From NCBI GenBank assembly GCA_002437945.1, contig DJSB01000033.1, positions 18,336-82,335 of the forward strand: DNA of 64,000 nt. The letters are read 5' to 3'. This DNA comes from Christensenella sp. UBA6345. GTDB taxonomy: Bacteria; Bacillota; Clostridia; Christensenellales; UBA1242. A program made the translations under genes and the position numbers. Shown here piece by piece: positions 1-11,100 of the stretch. Each line of letters starts with the position of its first letter. The first letter of the stretch is position 1. A model generated the notes under the pieces. That model was not told where the DNA came from, did not search any database, and saw only the letters and a list, made by a program, of their open reading frames with translations.

Positions 1-413
1 ACCGAAATTAATGATGCGCATATAATTGATGGTGCAATAGCAATGTACCCTACTTTTGCATTAGCATTGCCTTGTAAAATAGCAATATTCTCACTAAAAG
101 CAATTAATACACAAGTAAATATTACACTTAATGCAAAAACAAATATTAAAGATGTTTTGAAAATCATTAGTTCGTTGTGTTTGTTATTATTGATTCGTTC
201 GGTACTTACAAGTCTAGATACAGCAATACTTGTACCAGAACTTATGAGAACAAGCAACAAACTATATAATGGAAAAACTAAATAGTATAATCCCATACCA
301 TTACTACCTAAAATATTGGTGAGTGGTATCTTGTATAATGCACCTACAAGTTTAGCAATTATCCCACCCAATGCAAGGACTAATGCTCCTACCAAAACCG
401 ATTGTCTTTTCAT
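1..413 (-). CDS. SpoVB/YabM-like polysaccharide flippase (partial, N-terminal 137 residues)
   Basis: The minus-strand reading frame starts with ATG at 413, one base after the spoVT stop, and runs off the left edge. The visible part begins MKRQSVLVGALVLALGGIIA and continues with a motif LYKIPLTNILGSNGMGLY, then hydrophobic helices. This is the N-terminal pattern of the MOP/MATE-like flippases of the SpoVB/YabM/MurJ group, which move lipid-linked sugars across the membrane for spore cortex or wall synthesis. In Bacillus subtilis yabM follows spoVT directly, so the neighbourhood supports the assignment. The tight spacing implies co-transcription and coupled translation with spoVT. Whether it is the sporulation SpoVB or a paralog cannot be told from this fragment. 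Confidence 0.85.
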   Translation of the reverse strand, partial: MKRQSVLVGALVLALGGIIAKLVGALYKIPLTNILGSNGMGLYYLVFPLYSLLLVLISSGTSIAVSRLVSTERINNNKHNELMIFKTSLIFVFALSVIFTCVLIAFSENIAILQGNANAKVGYIAIAPSIICASLIS

Positions 414-414
414 A

Positions 415-963
415 TTATTCCACTTGCTTTGCCATAAAGCATGCAATAGTTTGTAATGTCTTTACGTCCGCCATAGTATAATTAACACTTTCTATTGTAT
501 TAGTAAATGCCACAATCCCACCAACAATGTCCGAATTAGCCAATATTGGTACAATTATTTGACTATAATATGTATTATCATCATCTACAAACAAATCCAA
601 CATTTTTGCGCCATCTGAATGATTGTATAGATAACTTTTTCTATCTTCAAGTATTTCTTCCAATTGAGAACTTACTTGTCTATTAAGATAATTTTTAACT
701 TTATGACTTGTCGCAATAACATTATCTTTATCCAGTACAATAATATTGTAACCCAATATATCTGATACTACATCACAAAATGTTTGTGCAAATTCGGTTA
801 TGTCTACAATAGGTGAATATTTGGTAAGTGTTAATTCACCAAATTTATTTATGTATATTTGAACTGGAGTTCCTTCTTTTAGTCTTAAACTTCTACGTAT
901 TTCCTTGGGAATAACAATCCTACCCAATTCATCTATTCTTCTCACAATCCCCGTGTCTTTCAT
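415..963 (-). CDS. spoVT: Stage V sporulation protein T (AbrB-family regulator with GAF domain)
   Basis: SpoVT is a forespore transcription factor that tunes sigma-G-dependent genes. The 182-residue protein (B. subtilis SpoVT is 178) has an N-terminal SpoVT/AbrB swapped-hairpin DNA-binding domain (about residues 1-50, RRIDELGRIVIPKEIRRSL) and a C-terminal GAF-like domain (about 55-180). An upstream in-frame start would add 12 residues, but the ATG at 963 has a good SD-like GTGGGGGAT just upstream and matches the family N-terminus MKxTGIVRRID. The spoVB-like flippase follows after one base. Its presence suggests a spore-forming lineage. Confidence 0.95.
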   Translation of the reverse strand: MKDTGIVRRIDELGRIVIPKEIRRSLRLKEGTPVQIYINKFGELTLTKYSPIVDITEFAQTFCDVVSDILGYNIIVLDKDNVIATSHKVKNYLNRQVSSQLEEILEDRKSYLYNHSDGAKMLDLFVDDDNTYYSQIIVPILANSDIVGGIVAFTNTIESVNYTMADVKTLQTIACFMAKQVE

Positions 964-1027
964 TATAATCCCCCACTTAAAGAATATATTGTATACCAAT
1001 ATTATTTGAAATATCGCAATTAATATA

Positions 1028-1062
1028 CAAAAAAAGCACTTAAATATAAGTGCTTTTTTATA
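1028..1062 (-). terminator. Intrinsic terminator of the DUF975-like gene
   Basis: The inverted repeat AAAAAGCACTTA/TAAGTGCTTTTTT has a 4-base loop and is flanked by A and T tracts, so it could work in both directions. It lies 27 bases beyond the stop of the gene at 1089-2006 and before spoVT. Confidence 0.85.
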
Positions 1063-1088
1063 ATTTAATTGTTTAAACTAAAACACAA

Positions 1089-2006
1089 TTATTCTTTTGT
1101 GATCTTTTTAGTTGTAGGCTTTTTAGCAGTAGTTTTCTTTGCAGTTTTAGGTTTTTCTTCAACCTTTTCTTCTGCTTTTTCTTCAACCACTTCTTCTTTT
1201 GGCTCTGCTTCAACTTCTGTGTTTTCTTTTACTTCTTCTACTTTAGGTTCAGTTGTTTCTACAACTTTTTCTGTAGATTCAGTTGTTTCAGCATTTACAG
1301 TTTTTTCAGTTTTTAATTGATAATCACTATAATCTACTTTACTTACTACTTCTTCATAGAACATACAGTTAGCAGAATAGAAATACATAGTAATAATTGC
1401 AAATAATATAATAACTGCAAGAACTAATACAATAGTTAATACAACACCTAAAGCAAGATGTGATGCATATAGTCCACTAATAAATAATGCACATATTGCA
1501 GCAACTGCAGCAACTAAAACATAGAACAAATAGAATACAACTTTATATGCAAATAATGCAGTCTTGTTACCATTCATCTGTCTAGCAGTAACATTAAGTG
1601 TATCAGTAACATTACTGATTCTCTCTTCGTTAAGTACAAATAAACTCATTGAATAATAACCAATCATTAACACGCCCGGAACAATGAACAATACTAATCC
1701 TAGTAATGTACCTACCGCCATAATGATACCTAGCATAATTGCAGGGAAATATTCTGGTTGAACGAAAAGAACTTTAAAACTTGGATTATTACCCTTTAAT
1801 GTTTGTTGCATAAAGTTAAGATAACCTAATGTTAAATAGCCAAATAATGCAACTGAAATTGCCCAACCAGCATAAGGAATCAAACAGAATAAAACTAGTG
1901 GTGCAATATAAATTAATGAAGCAAGGAATACTCTTCCCCATGCACCTTTTAATTTTGATGCTGAAATCCTAATTAGGTCAAGCCCATTTTTGCTTTGATT
2001 TTCCAT
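1089..2006 (-). CDS. DUF975-like polytopic membrane protein with charged C-terminal tail
   Basis: The 305-residue protein has about five to six hydrophobic segments between residues 25 and 225, separated by short loops. One is a segment with IVPGVLMIGYYSMSLFVL, which resembles the IPG-containing core of DUF975 family membrane proteins of unknown function. Residues ~235-305 form a soluble, highly charged tail rich in Glu, Lys and Thr that ends in KKTTAKKPTTKKITKE. That tail is probably cytoplasmic and disordered. The ATG at 2006 was chosen because TGGGGGTC lies 7 bases upstream; an earlier in-frame ATG overlaps this SD. The gene has its own promoter and terminator. The family assignment is tentative. 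Confidence 0.7.
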   Translation of the reverse strand: MENQSKNGLDLIRISASKLKGAWGRVFLASLIYIAPLVLFCLIPYAGWAISVALFGYLTLGYLNFMQQTLKGNNPSFKVLFVQPEYFPAIMLGIIMAVGTLLGLVLFIVPGVLMIGYYSMSLFVLNEERISNVTDTLNVTARQMNGNKTALFAYKVVFYLFYVLVAAVAAICALFISGLYASHLALGVVLTIVLVLAVIILFAIITMYFYSANCMFYEEVVSKVDYSDYQLKTEKTVNAETTESTEKVVETTEPKVEEVKENTEVEAEPKEEVVEEKAEEKVEEKPKTAKKTTAKKPTTKKITKE

Positions 2007-2035
2007 AAAATAGACCCCCATTTATTATTATAATT

Positions 2036-2063
2036 ATTATATAACAATTACAAAAATATTCAA
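2036..2063 (-). promoter_or_regulatory. Sigma-A-type promoter of the DUF975-like gene
   Basis: On the minus strand a -35 TTGAAT (2063-2058) and -10 TATAAT (2041-2036) are separated by 16 bases, about 25 bases upstream of the SD of the gene starting at 2006. Confidence 0.6.
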
Positions 2064-2093
2064 ACTATTTTTAGTATTATAAAGCAATTTATA

Positions 2094-2124
2094 GTTAAGA
2101 TGTGGCGATTTACCACATCTTAAC
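2094..2124. terminator. Strong hairpin downstream of the giant surface-protein gene
   Basis: A perfect 12-bp stem GTTAAGATGTGG/CCACATCTTAAC has a 7-base loop. It lies 29 bases beyond the stop of the 3192-residue gene and upstream of the next promoter. There is no T tract after it on either strand, so it may be a 3'-end stabilising hairpin or a non-canonical terminator. Confidence 0.5.
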
Positions 2125-2152
2125 CAAAATGCTTATGTATTTTATTACAAAT

Positions 2153-5100
2153 TTAACTATTATATGTTAACGTGAAAGTTACAGTTGTAACATAGTTAGG
2201 ATCACTAGTTCCAGTATAAACATAGCCATTTTCTGCTTTGTAATAAACATGGGCTTTGAAACTAATCAAATGTAAATCATGAACTAAACTATTAAATCCA
2301 GAAATATCACAAGAAATTGTTGAGATAAATCCGGCATTAGTTTGAATTTCACTAAATACTATAGTATTTTCTACATCAGTAGTACTTGTATCTTTATCTG
2401 CATACAAGCCATCTGATATAGGCTTAAATACAATATTTGTATTGCCAGTAACGGTTATTCTATCATCACCAGTTAGGTTAATTGTAAATTTATTGTCTAC
2501 AACATTAGCAGAATAACTATCTTTAATATTGCTTACACCAGCATTCTTTACTAGTTTTACACTAAATTCTCTAATTAATGTATAACTAATAGCAGGATCT
2601 GTTTTTGATATAACAACAAGTTTAGCGGTATAATCCAAAATTATATCATTAAGTACTTGATTACCCTTAACAACATATTTATATGTTGAAGAATCAATGC
2701 TATAGTATTGACTTTCAACCGCACCTATAGTTCTTAAATCAATTATGTCATTAGAATATGAGCCATTATTTTTCATATCCTTATTAACCATAATCACATA
2801 TAGTGGGTCTTCTACAGAACTTTCTGTCTGCAATCTAGAATATTCTTCATAGCCCATTACTGTACTATCAGAAAGTACCACATATGAAGGGTCTATTATA
2901 GTCGAATCATTTTGTTTTAATTCACTATATTTAACATAAGTTAATGCAAAACTTTCTTCATATTTTAGTACTGTTCCATTGTTAAGAACAACACCTTCTA
3001 GTTGTATATCAACACCATCTTTTGTTAATTTAATATATTTTGAATAGTCAATTCCAGAATTATTTTCGTATAAATATAGTTTAGTATTATATTCACTACT
3101 ACTAAACGCGTTAGTAAATAGCAAGTTATCCATAGTTGTATCGCCAAAATTGTTGGTTAAGTTAACACTAATAACACTACTAGAAGTATTTGGATTGTAC
3201 GATACTTTATTTTCATATAATCCAAATTCAGGATCATATGACGAAGTTAATACAGTCCCTTCTGAAGATATTGCTTTTGTAGATTCTTCTAATTGCCAAT
3301 TATCAGAATCCTTTCCAACAATAACTTTGATATTAAATGCAGTAGTAATACTTCTATATAATTGTTTACAATCAGGTACAATTTTTACAACAAATCTATA
3401 ACTACCAGTATTATATTGAGCAGATTGAATCCATTGATTTACAATTGCTTTTTCTTCTTCACTAATATTTGTTGAAACATCAGAAGAAGATACACTTTCA
3501 ACTGTAATATTGGCATTATCAACTTGTATAGGAGTAGTAAGTGAAGCATTTTTATCTACAAAGAACACTTCCATAACATTATCTGTTATTGTTGCTCTAA
3601 CCGAAAGAATAATAGGAACAAGTTTAATAGTATAGTTTTGAGTAATAGAACCTACTGACACTCTTAAAGTAAATTCATACTTACTAGCATCATAAGTTTC
3701 AAGAGCATAACATGGGTCAATAATTAATTTACCTTCTTTTATTGATACATATTTACTTGATGTTAACAATTCATATTGAAGTTGTACACCGTCAAGTATG
3801 TAATAATAATAAATGTCGTTGCCCTTTTGAATAGAAATTACATTCTTATCATTTAAATATTCAGCCTTATTTAATGATTGTGAATCATCTCTCATAGTTC
3901 CTAATTGATATCCATAAGTAAACAATCCATCATATGAAGTTGAACTAGTTTTAGTAAAATCTAGTACAATTTGATTATTGGCTGTATCATAAACAATACC
4001 ATTATTGTTAGTTACATCAAAACCTTTTGGAGTAACTATAATAGTACCGCCATTACCTATCGCAAAGTTCTTTTGGTCTGTATTAGGAATATAGTAGTTA
4101 CCAGAGAATTGGTATCTAATATAAACAACTTGAGAAGCATTTACACCCGGTAATTTAACTGTTATTTTTGCAAGTAATGTATTATTATTAGAGATTGTTG
4201 GTGGTATGAAATAAATAGTACTATTATCATCACTTAAGTAATAATAATTGCTTGCATTTTCTACAGATTTGAAGTTGTTATATTCAACTTGACCATTCTT
4301 GGTATCACCTAAAGAAATCTCTACAGTGTATTGAATACCTTTAACAAGTTGAGGTTTTAGTAATGTGTTACTAGTAATCCAATCTTTTGTATTACCCATA
4401 TCACTACCATTGCCAGTAAAGTATCCTAGGTTAAATAGGTCAATAATTTTAACTCCATTAGGAGCAGTTAGTCCATTACCAAAATTACCTATATCACTAA
4501 CATTTTTAATGTTATCAATATTAAAACTTGAACCTGAACTAATATTATCGGTATTAAATAATTGTGCAAAATATTCAGTTAAATCAATTGAATTTTCTGG
4601 TTTGTTTGGTGTTGGAGTACTACCATTTACATTATATTCAATAGAAGATAATCCAGGTAAAATTTTGATTTTAATCTTGTTATTTGGATTATAATAATCA
4701 ACACCTTCATACAGTCTATTATTACTATCTTCCATATTAACTAATCCGCTACGTTTACCTGTTAAGTCATAGTAATAAGGAATTTCTATTGTTGTGGCTT
4801 CTGGCACACTTTTTAGAATTATACAATCAATTGTACCAGCACTAGTAACAATAGATTGATATTGATAATATAACTCTTCTTCTCCGCCTGCTTTAGTATT
4901 TAATAATACATTAGCCATATTGCTATAACTTCCACTAGCATTGGTTTGTTGACCTTGTGACAAAGCAGTATATCCATTTTCGATTAACTTTAATCCACTT
5001 GTAGTATCTATTTCTATTACCGAACCAGCATATGCTGTAAATTCATTTACTACAGTGTTATTATTATCATACTTAAATCCATCATTAGAAATATTAGGAT

Positions 5101-8100
5101 TAATAACTAAATTAATAATTTCTTCATATGGATCAGCACTATCATTTCCCCAATCAGCATAATAATTAGCGAATATCTTTGTAGATTGGTTAATTGCTTT
5201 TACAGTTACGTTAAATTGTCCTTTATCAACGTTAGTAGTAATAATTTCACTATTTTGTTTTGTATTACTTGAGTTAAGTTCATATGCATAGCCACGTACA
5301 GTAACATGCTTACTTCCTGTATCACTATAATTAAGTGCAGTACCACTATAATCTGTAGGATCAATAATTTTATCACCTTCTCTACCATAGCCATTTAATG
5401 TTATGGTTCGATAGCCAATAGTATTTTCTTGAGCAGATGCAGAAGTCAAATTGTATGCACTACCACCCTTACCCAAATAGTTACTATGTAAATCAATATC
5501 AGGAACTAAATTAATAGTATAAGTATAATAATAATTTTCGCCATTATAAGATTTTCTTACATAGAATGTTAATTTATATACCGAACCTACATTATTAGAT
5601 TTTAATGTTACACTATCATTTGTAGTATCAAAAATTAAATTTAATTTTCTACTTTTATTAACATACCTATATAATTTTGTATCAGAATCCTGTTCGTAAA
5701 GTACGGTATTAATGTCAATGTTATATGTACTATAACTATCAGTTTTTGGATCATCAATACTATAAGTTTTTGCTACTGTTTTTACTTCATTGCCATCTAA
5801 TACTTTTTCAGAATAAGCAATTTCTTTAATACCAACTTTAATGTCTGACATATTCTCGTTCGCTAATTGTAGCCATGCAGAACTATCAGAGTGACTTAAA
5901 ATTGTTGTTTCATTGCCAGAAACGATACGATCAACATTTTCATTAACAGTAATCCTTAAGTCAGGGAATACTTTAATTTTTAATGTACTATAACTTTCTC
6001 CACTAACATGTTGGTTTGTCCATATTCTAAATGAAACTAGAACACCTTTTTCTTCACTGGTATCATCAAATTTAACATTCAATTGATTGCCTGTATTATA
6101 GATTATCTCATTATTAGAAGAAACTCTATAACTGCTTCTATTATCTAAAACAGTCAATCCTAAATTATCAGTATTGTTATATTTGAATACATATTTAAGT
6201 CCATCAATGTTATCGTCACTTAAACTTACATAGTCTAATAAATTGTAAGTATTATTACCATATACTTCAATCACTTCACTAGGAGTATTAACTGATACAG
6301 TTGGTAAGTTTTTATAAATTTCAAAATTATAATCAATATATGCACCATTAAATAATGTTGCTCTAACAACTAAAGAATCAGTTGTTTTTTCTGGTGCTTT
6401 TGTTATTACTAATGTTCTATTGTTTTCAATAGTACCAAATTCAGAGCCTGTAATAATACTAAAGGTAATATATTTTCCATTAGTTATATCAACTAACTTT
6501 GTAATATCCAAGTCTTCGTTATTTTCGTCTTTATATGTTAATTGATATTGTGTAGAACTTCCGTCTACTTTAGTAATTGTAACTAATGAATTTCCAATAT
6601 ATGTTTGGATTCTGTTATTGTCATTAATATAGTTACTTAATAAATCCACTCTAGAATTATTCATTACTTTTTCAGAAGAATCTACTAATGGATAATTAGT
6701 TACTAATTTATAGTTAGGTTTAAGAATAAACGCATATTCATATGGAGCATTAACTGGGTTAATCTCGGTATCAATTAATAACTTATATCTTACATCGTCA
6801 TTAACCGAATTCTTTATTCTTAATACCAACTTTTGTAATGAACCATCTTTATTCTTTGTAATTATAATCTCACAATTATCATCATCGGTTACAGAGAAAT
6901 ATCCATCGCCATCATATCTTGTTAAAACATATTGATTAAACAATTGTCCCAATAGTTCGTTATTATCAACACCACGCAATGAGATTATATTATCTAATGG
7001 AGAAGTACTATCAAACAAAGTTATATCATAATTACCTAATTCAATTATGCCATCATAGCCACTCTCGCCGATTTTTCTATCACAATTGTAATTCTGGAAA
7101 TACTGTATTTTACTTTCTTCATTAAAATACTCATTTTCATAAGCGTTAATATGATATTCTACACTAGCACTTACATTAACATATATAGTACTACTATTTT
7201 TATCTCCAGCAATATAGTCATCAGATGCTACACTGTTGAATTTAACTACAATAGGTATATTTAAGTTGCTAGAAATACTACGAGTACGCATAATACCACT
7301 CTTTATAGCAGTATCAGCATCTCCTGGGAACAATGCTGTATAGTTTTTATCATCAGTAGGATAATCATATTGCATTGTTACTAATTTACCAATTACTTTA
7401 ACAGTATCTTCTATAGATAAGGTTTCATTGGTTGTTTTATTTTTAATCTTAATGAAACTATCTACTATATTACCATTACCACCACTAAATTTAGTTTCAT
7501 CTTGATATGTTTCATTTTTAAAGAAATTATAATCCAAACCAGATGATAATTTTAATGGAGTAGAAGTTTTATCTTTAATAGCAGTATTAAGAGTTAATTC
7601 ATAACCTGGTTCTACCACCATAGCAATAACTGTATTATCTATTTTTTCTATAACTTCTTCTTTATATCTTAAAATGATTTGTTCATTACCATCTGAATCA
7701 GTGGTTTTTACTTCATAAGGTATATAATATTTCAATTTCAAATTTACAGGTTTGCTATTTAATACTTCCCTTGGTTTAATTTCTGTAGTTAATTTAACAG
7801 TTTTTGGATAAGTAGTAGTATCATTTTCATCGTGTGTAAACTCGTTAGGGTCATATACATTAATGGTTTCTACGTCATCAACCAACATATCTGCAAATCC
7901 ACTAGTAGAAGCATCTATTTCAAAACTTGTTTTTAAGTCAATAGTTTCTTTTGTAACAGTACCATCGCCATTATCTGTTTGTTTTGCTTGTTTAACTGTA
8001 ATAATTTTACTTAAATCTATCACACCTTCATGTTCACTTGTAGTAGATGTTACTATATTACCAGCAGGTTTATCAATAGTTACCGAACTCTTTACATTAA

Positions 8101-11100
8101 TATAATAGAATCCTTGAGTGTCGCCAAATGGAGAAGTAATAGTAATCTTAACTCTAGTATCTGCGGTTAAGTACGATGCTTGTACTCTTAATTTACCATT
8201 AATAGTTTGAGTCTTTTTAGCACTTAATAAATTACCATCTGCACCTATAAATGATAGTGCATTAACATTATCAATTTCGTATGTACAATATGCTTGAATT
8301 TCATCATAACCTGCCAATGTAGCAGTGATTCGCTTTGTAGTAGTAATATTATTAGGAGCATTAGCAGTTTCATAGGTTTTAGCAATATCATTGTAAATAT
8401 AATAATTGCTATTATTACCATCTTTTAGTTTGAATTCTTCAAATAAATCAATTGGTGTACCAGCAGTTAATTCTTGAATATTTTCATTGTTACTATTGTT
8501 AAGTACATAACCTTTAGTGCTTTCATTGATATTTACTTCAGAATAAGAACTAAATACAACATCATTTTGATATAGAACTATTACGGTAGAAAGTGTATGT
8601 TTATATATAAAACCAGAATTGGTTTTGTATACACCAAGAGTACAAGTTGCTCTTAATTTAACACCATCTTTAGTACCTTTAATAGGTTTTAATACACCCG
8701 CAATTAAAGTTCCGTCATTAACTGACGAATTGGTTACAACATCCAAATAATCAGTTGGTTTATCCGTAGGACTAGGTGGATTACCTTCAAAGTCCACTGT
8801 CCAATTAATAGAAATCAATTCTGTATCAAGAGATCGTTTATCTGTAAATGGTTTTAAATAATTTTGGATATATTCAGCATTTCTATAAGCCTTATCAATT
8901 TTTGCATTAAATTGATTATCGTCAACACCTTTTTGTATATCAAAATCATAGTTAACATTAATATAGAATTGATTATCTGAATATCTTCCATTTTCGAATT
9001 GTTCTTTCCATATAATAGTATGTGACTGACCACCCACTTCTAGTGATCCTACTCTAGGAGCAATCTTGTGTTCTGGAGTATTAACTTCAGTTTCTAGCAC
9101 GAATGAATCAATTGCAGCGTAGTTAACTATCATATTTACTGAAGAACGGCTTGAGTTGAATACAGAAGTAAGTTCGCTATTAGAACTAGCAATTGCTTTT
9201 AAGTCAAAGCCGACTGGAGTATAGTTGGCAGGAGCAGATTTATTAACTTTAGCAGTAACCCCCAAGTCAAACCATACTTTTTCTTCCATATAACTAATTT
9301 TTAAACTAATATCTGTAGAATTAGCCACAAATGAATTAGGAGTAATTTGTAATCCAGATTGAGCAAGTTTCATGGCTTCGGTTAAATTGGTTTTATAATC
9401 AATAACAGTACCATTAACATAATTCTTATTACCAGCATCAAAAGTTCCGCTAGTATTTAAGTAGAATGGTGTAGCAACCATCTTATACTCTTCACCTGCT
9501 AACAATTGAATAGTGTCAGTAGTAGAAGCATCGCCTGTATCACTTACGTTACGCAATGTATATTGTTCTTCGCCATCTATTGTGTTAACAGTATAGAAAT
9601 TTAGTTTTTCTAGATGAGTATAAATATTGATTGATATTTTGTTGGATTGTGCGGCTATTTGATATACTCCGTTATAGCCTTCTTCCCCTTCACTAACACC
9701 ATTAACATCAATAGGTCTGCCTAAATAGTCTGTTTTGACAACAGCGGCAAACACTTCAAGTGAATCCCCATTAGTACTGTTAATCGCTTCTAGTGTACAT
9801 TTTCCGCCAACATAATAATCTATCTCGTAAGCATTAATCTTGGTAGTATTATATGGCATTTGTTTTAGAATTGGAGTACCGCCATCAGCACAAAGTTTAA
9901 CTTTAAAGAAACTGGTATCTGTAGCACCATCTTTAGTTTTTGCACTAGTATCTGTAACAAAGAACTTAACTAAAGTATATGTAGGAGTTTTTCCATCAGG
10001 TCCTGTTAACTCGTATCTTGTAGAATCTAACTCTTGTCTATAACTACGTCCGCCAACATTAGTGGTATTAGTAATCATAGTAGTATCAAGAGCATTTTGT
10101 GGATTGGTTTGAGAAGTAAACAATCTTAAATCTGAAACAATAACTTCAGTTGCTTCTACACCAATATCTACAAATTTATCGCCTGGTGTATAATAATCTA
10201 ATTCAGTTTTTACTTTTGACGAAGGTATATAGAAACGTAATCTATAATTACCTTTTAATCTATCTTCATTAGAAATAGGATTAATACATCTTATTTTCCA
10301 TACTGGATTATCTATAGATGTAGGATTTTCAATTTCAAATATATTAGATAAATCAAAATCAAAAGTACTTGTACTTGTTTCACTCTTATTCTTGATAGGT
10401 AAAATACGAATTTCGTTAAGTCTATATTTTAAATTTTCTGGTGTGAAATCTTCTTGATTGGTAGGAATTAATGATAATCCAAAAGTACTCTGTAATTCAT
10501 TTACATTATATTGATTCAAATCACCATGTGGTTCAAATTCAACTTTTGAAGTAACTGTCGACTTAACTTCTTTAATATCTATCTCTTCAATATTGAAAAT
10601 AGATTTACTTTCAACATACATATAGAAGTATGCAGCATTCTTTTGTGCACTAATTGTATCATTAATCTTGATATAATTTTCTCCAGCCGAATTAGTCTGT
10701 GTAATTGCGGTAATGAACGCTGCACCATTTTCATACTCTAATGTGCCATTAATAGTATTATAGTAAGGACGAGTATCTGCTTTAATATAATCTTGATATT
10801 CTGAAATATAATTGCTTAAATCAGTATAATACTCTTCACGTTTAAAATTGTTTTCAGCATCATAATATTTTGTATCATTTTCATCTACGTACTCATCTTG
10901 CATTGAGTATGTACGTAATGCTTTAGCAGAAATTATTACTGGTGCTCTAGCACTTGTTACTGCTTTGGCTGTATATTCAATAAATTTATGTTTGCTTAAT
11001 CTTTTACCATGGCAAGTAGAACCTAAATAATTACCATTGGCATCTTTGAATGGTCCTTTGTGTCCGTGTGCAATGTAATCCGGACAATAGAATTCTTCTT

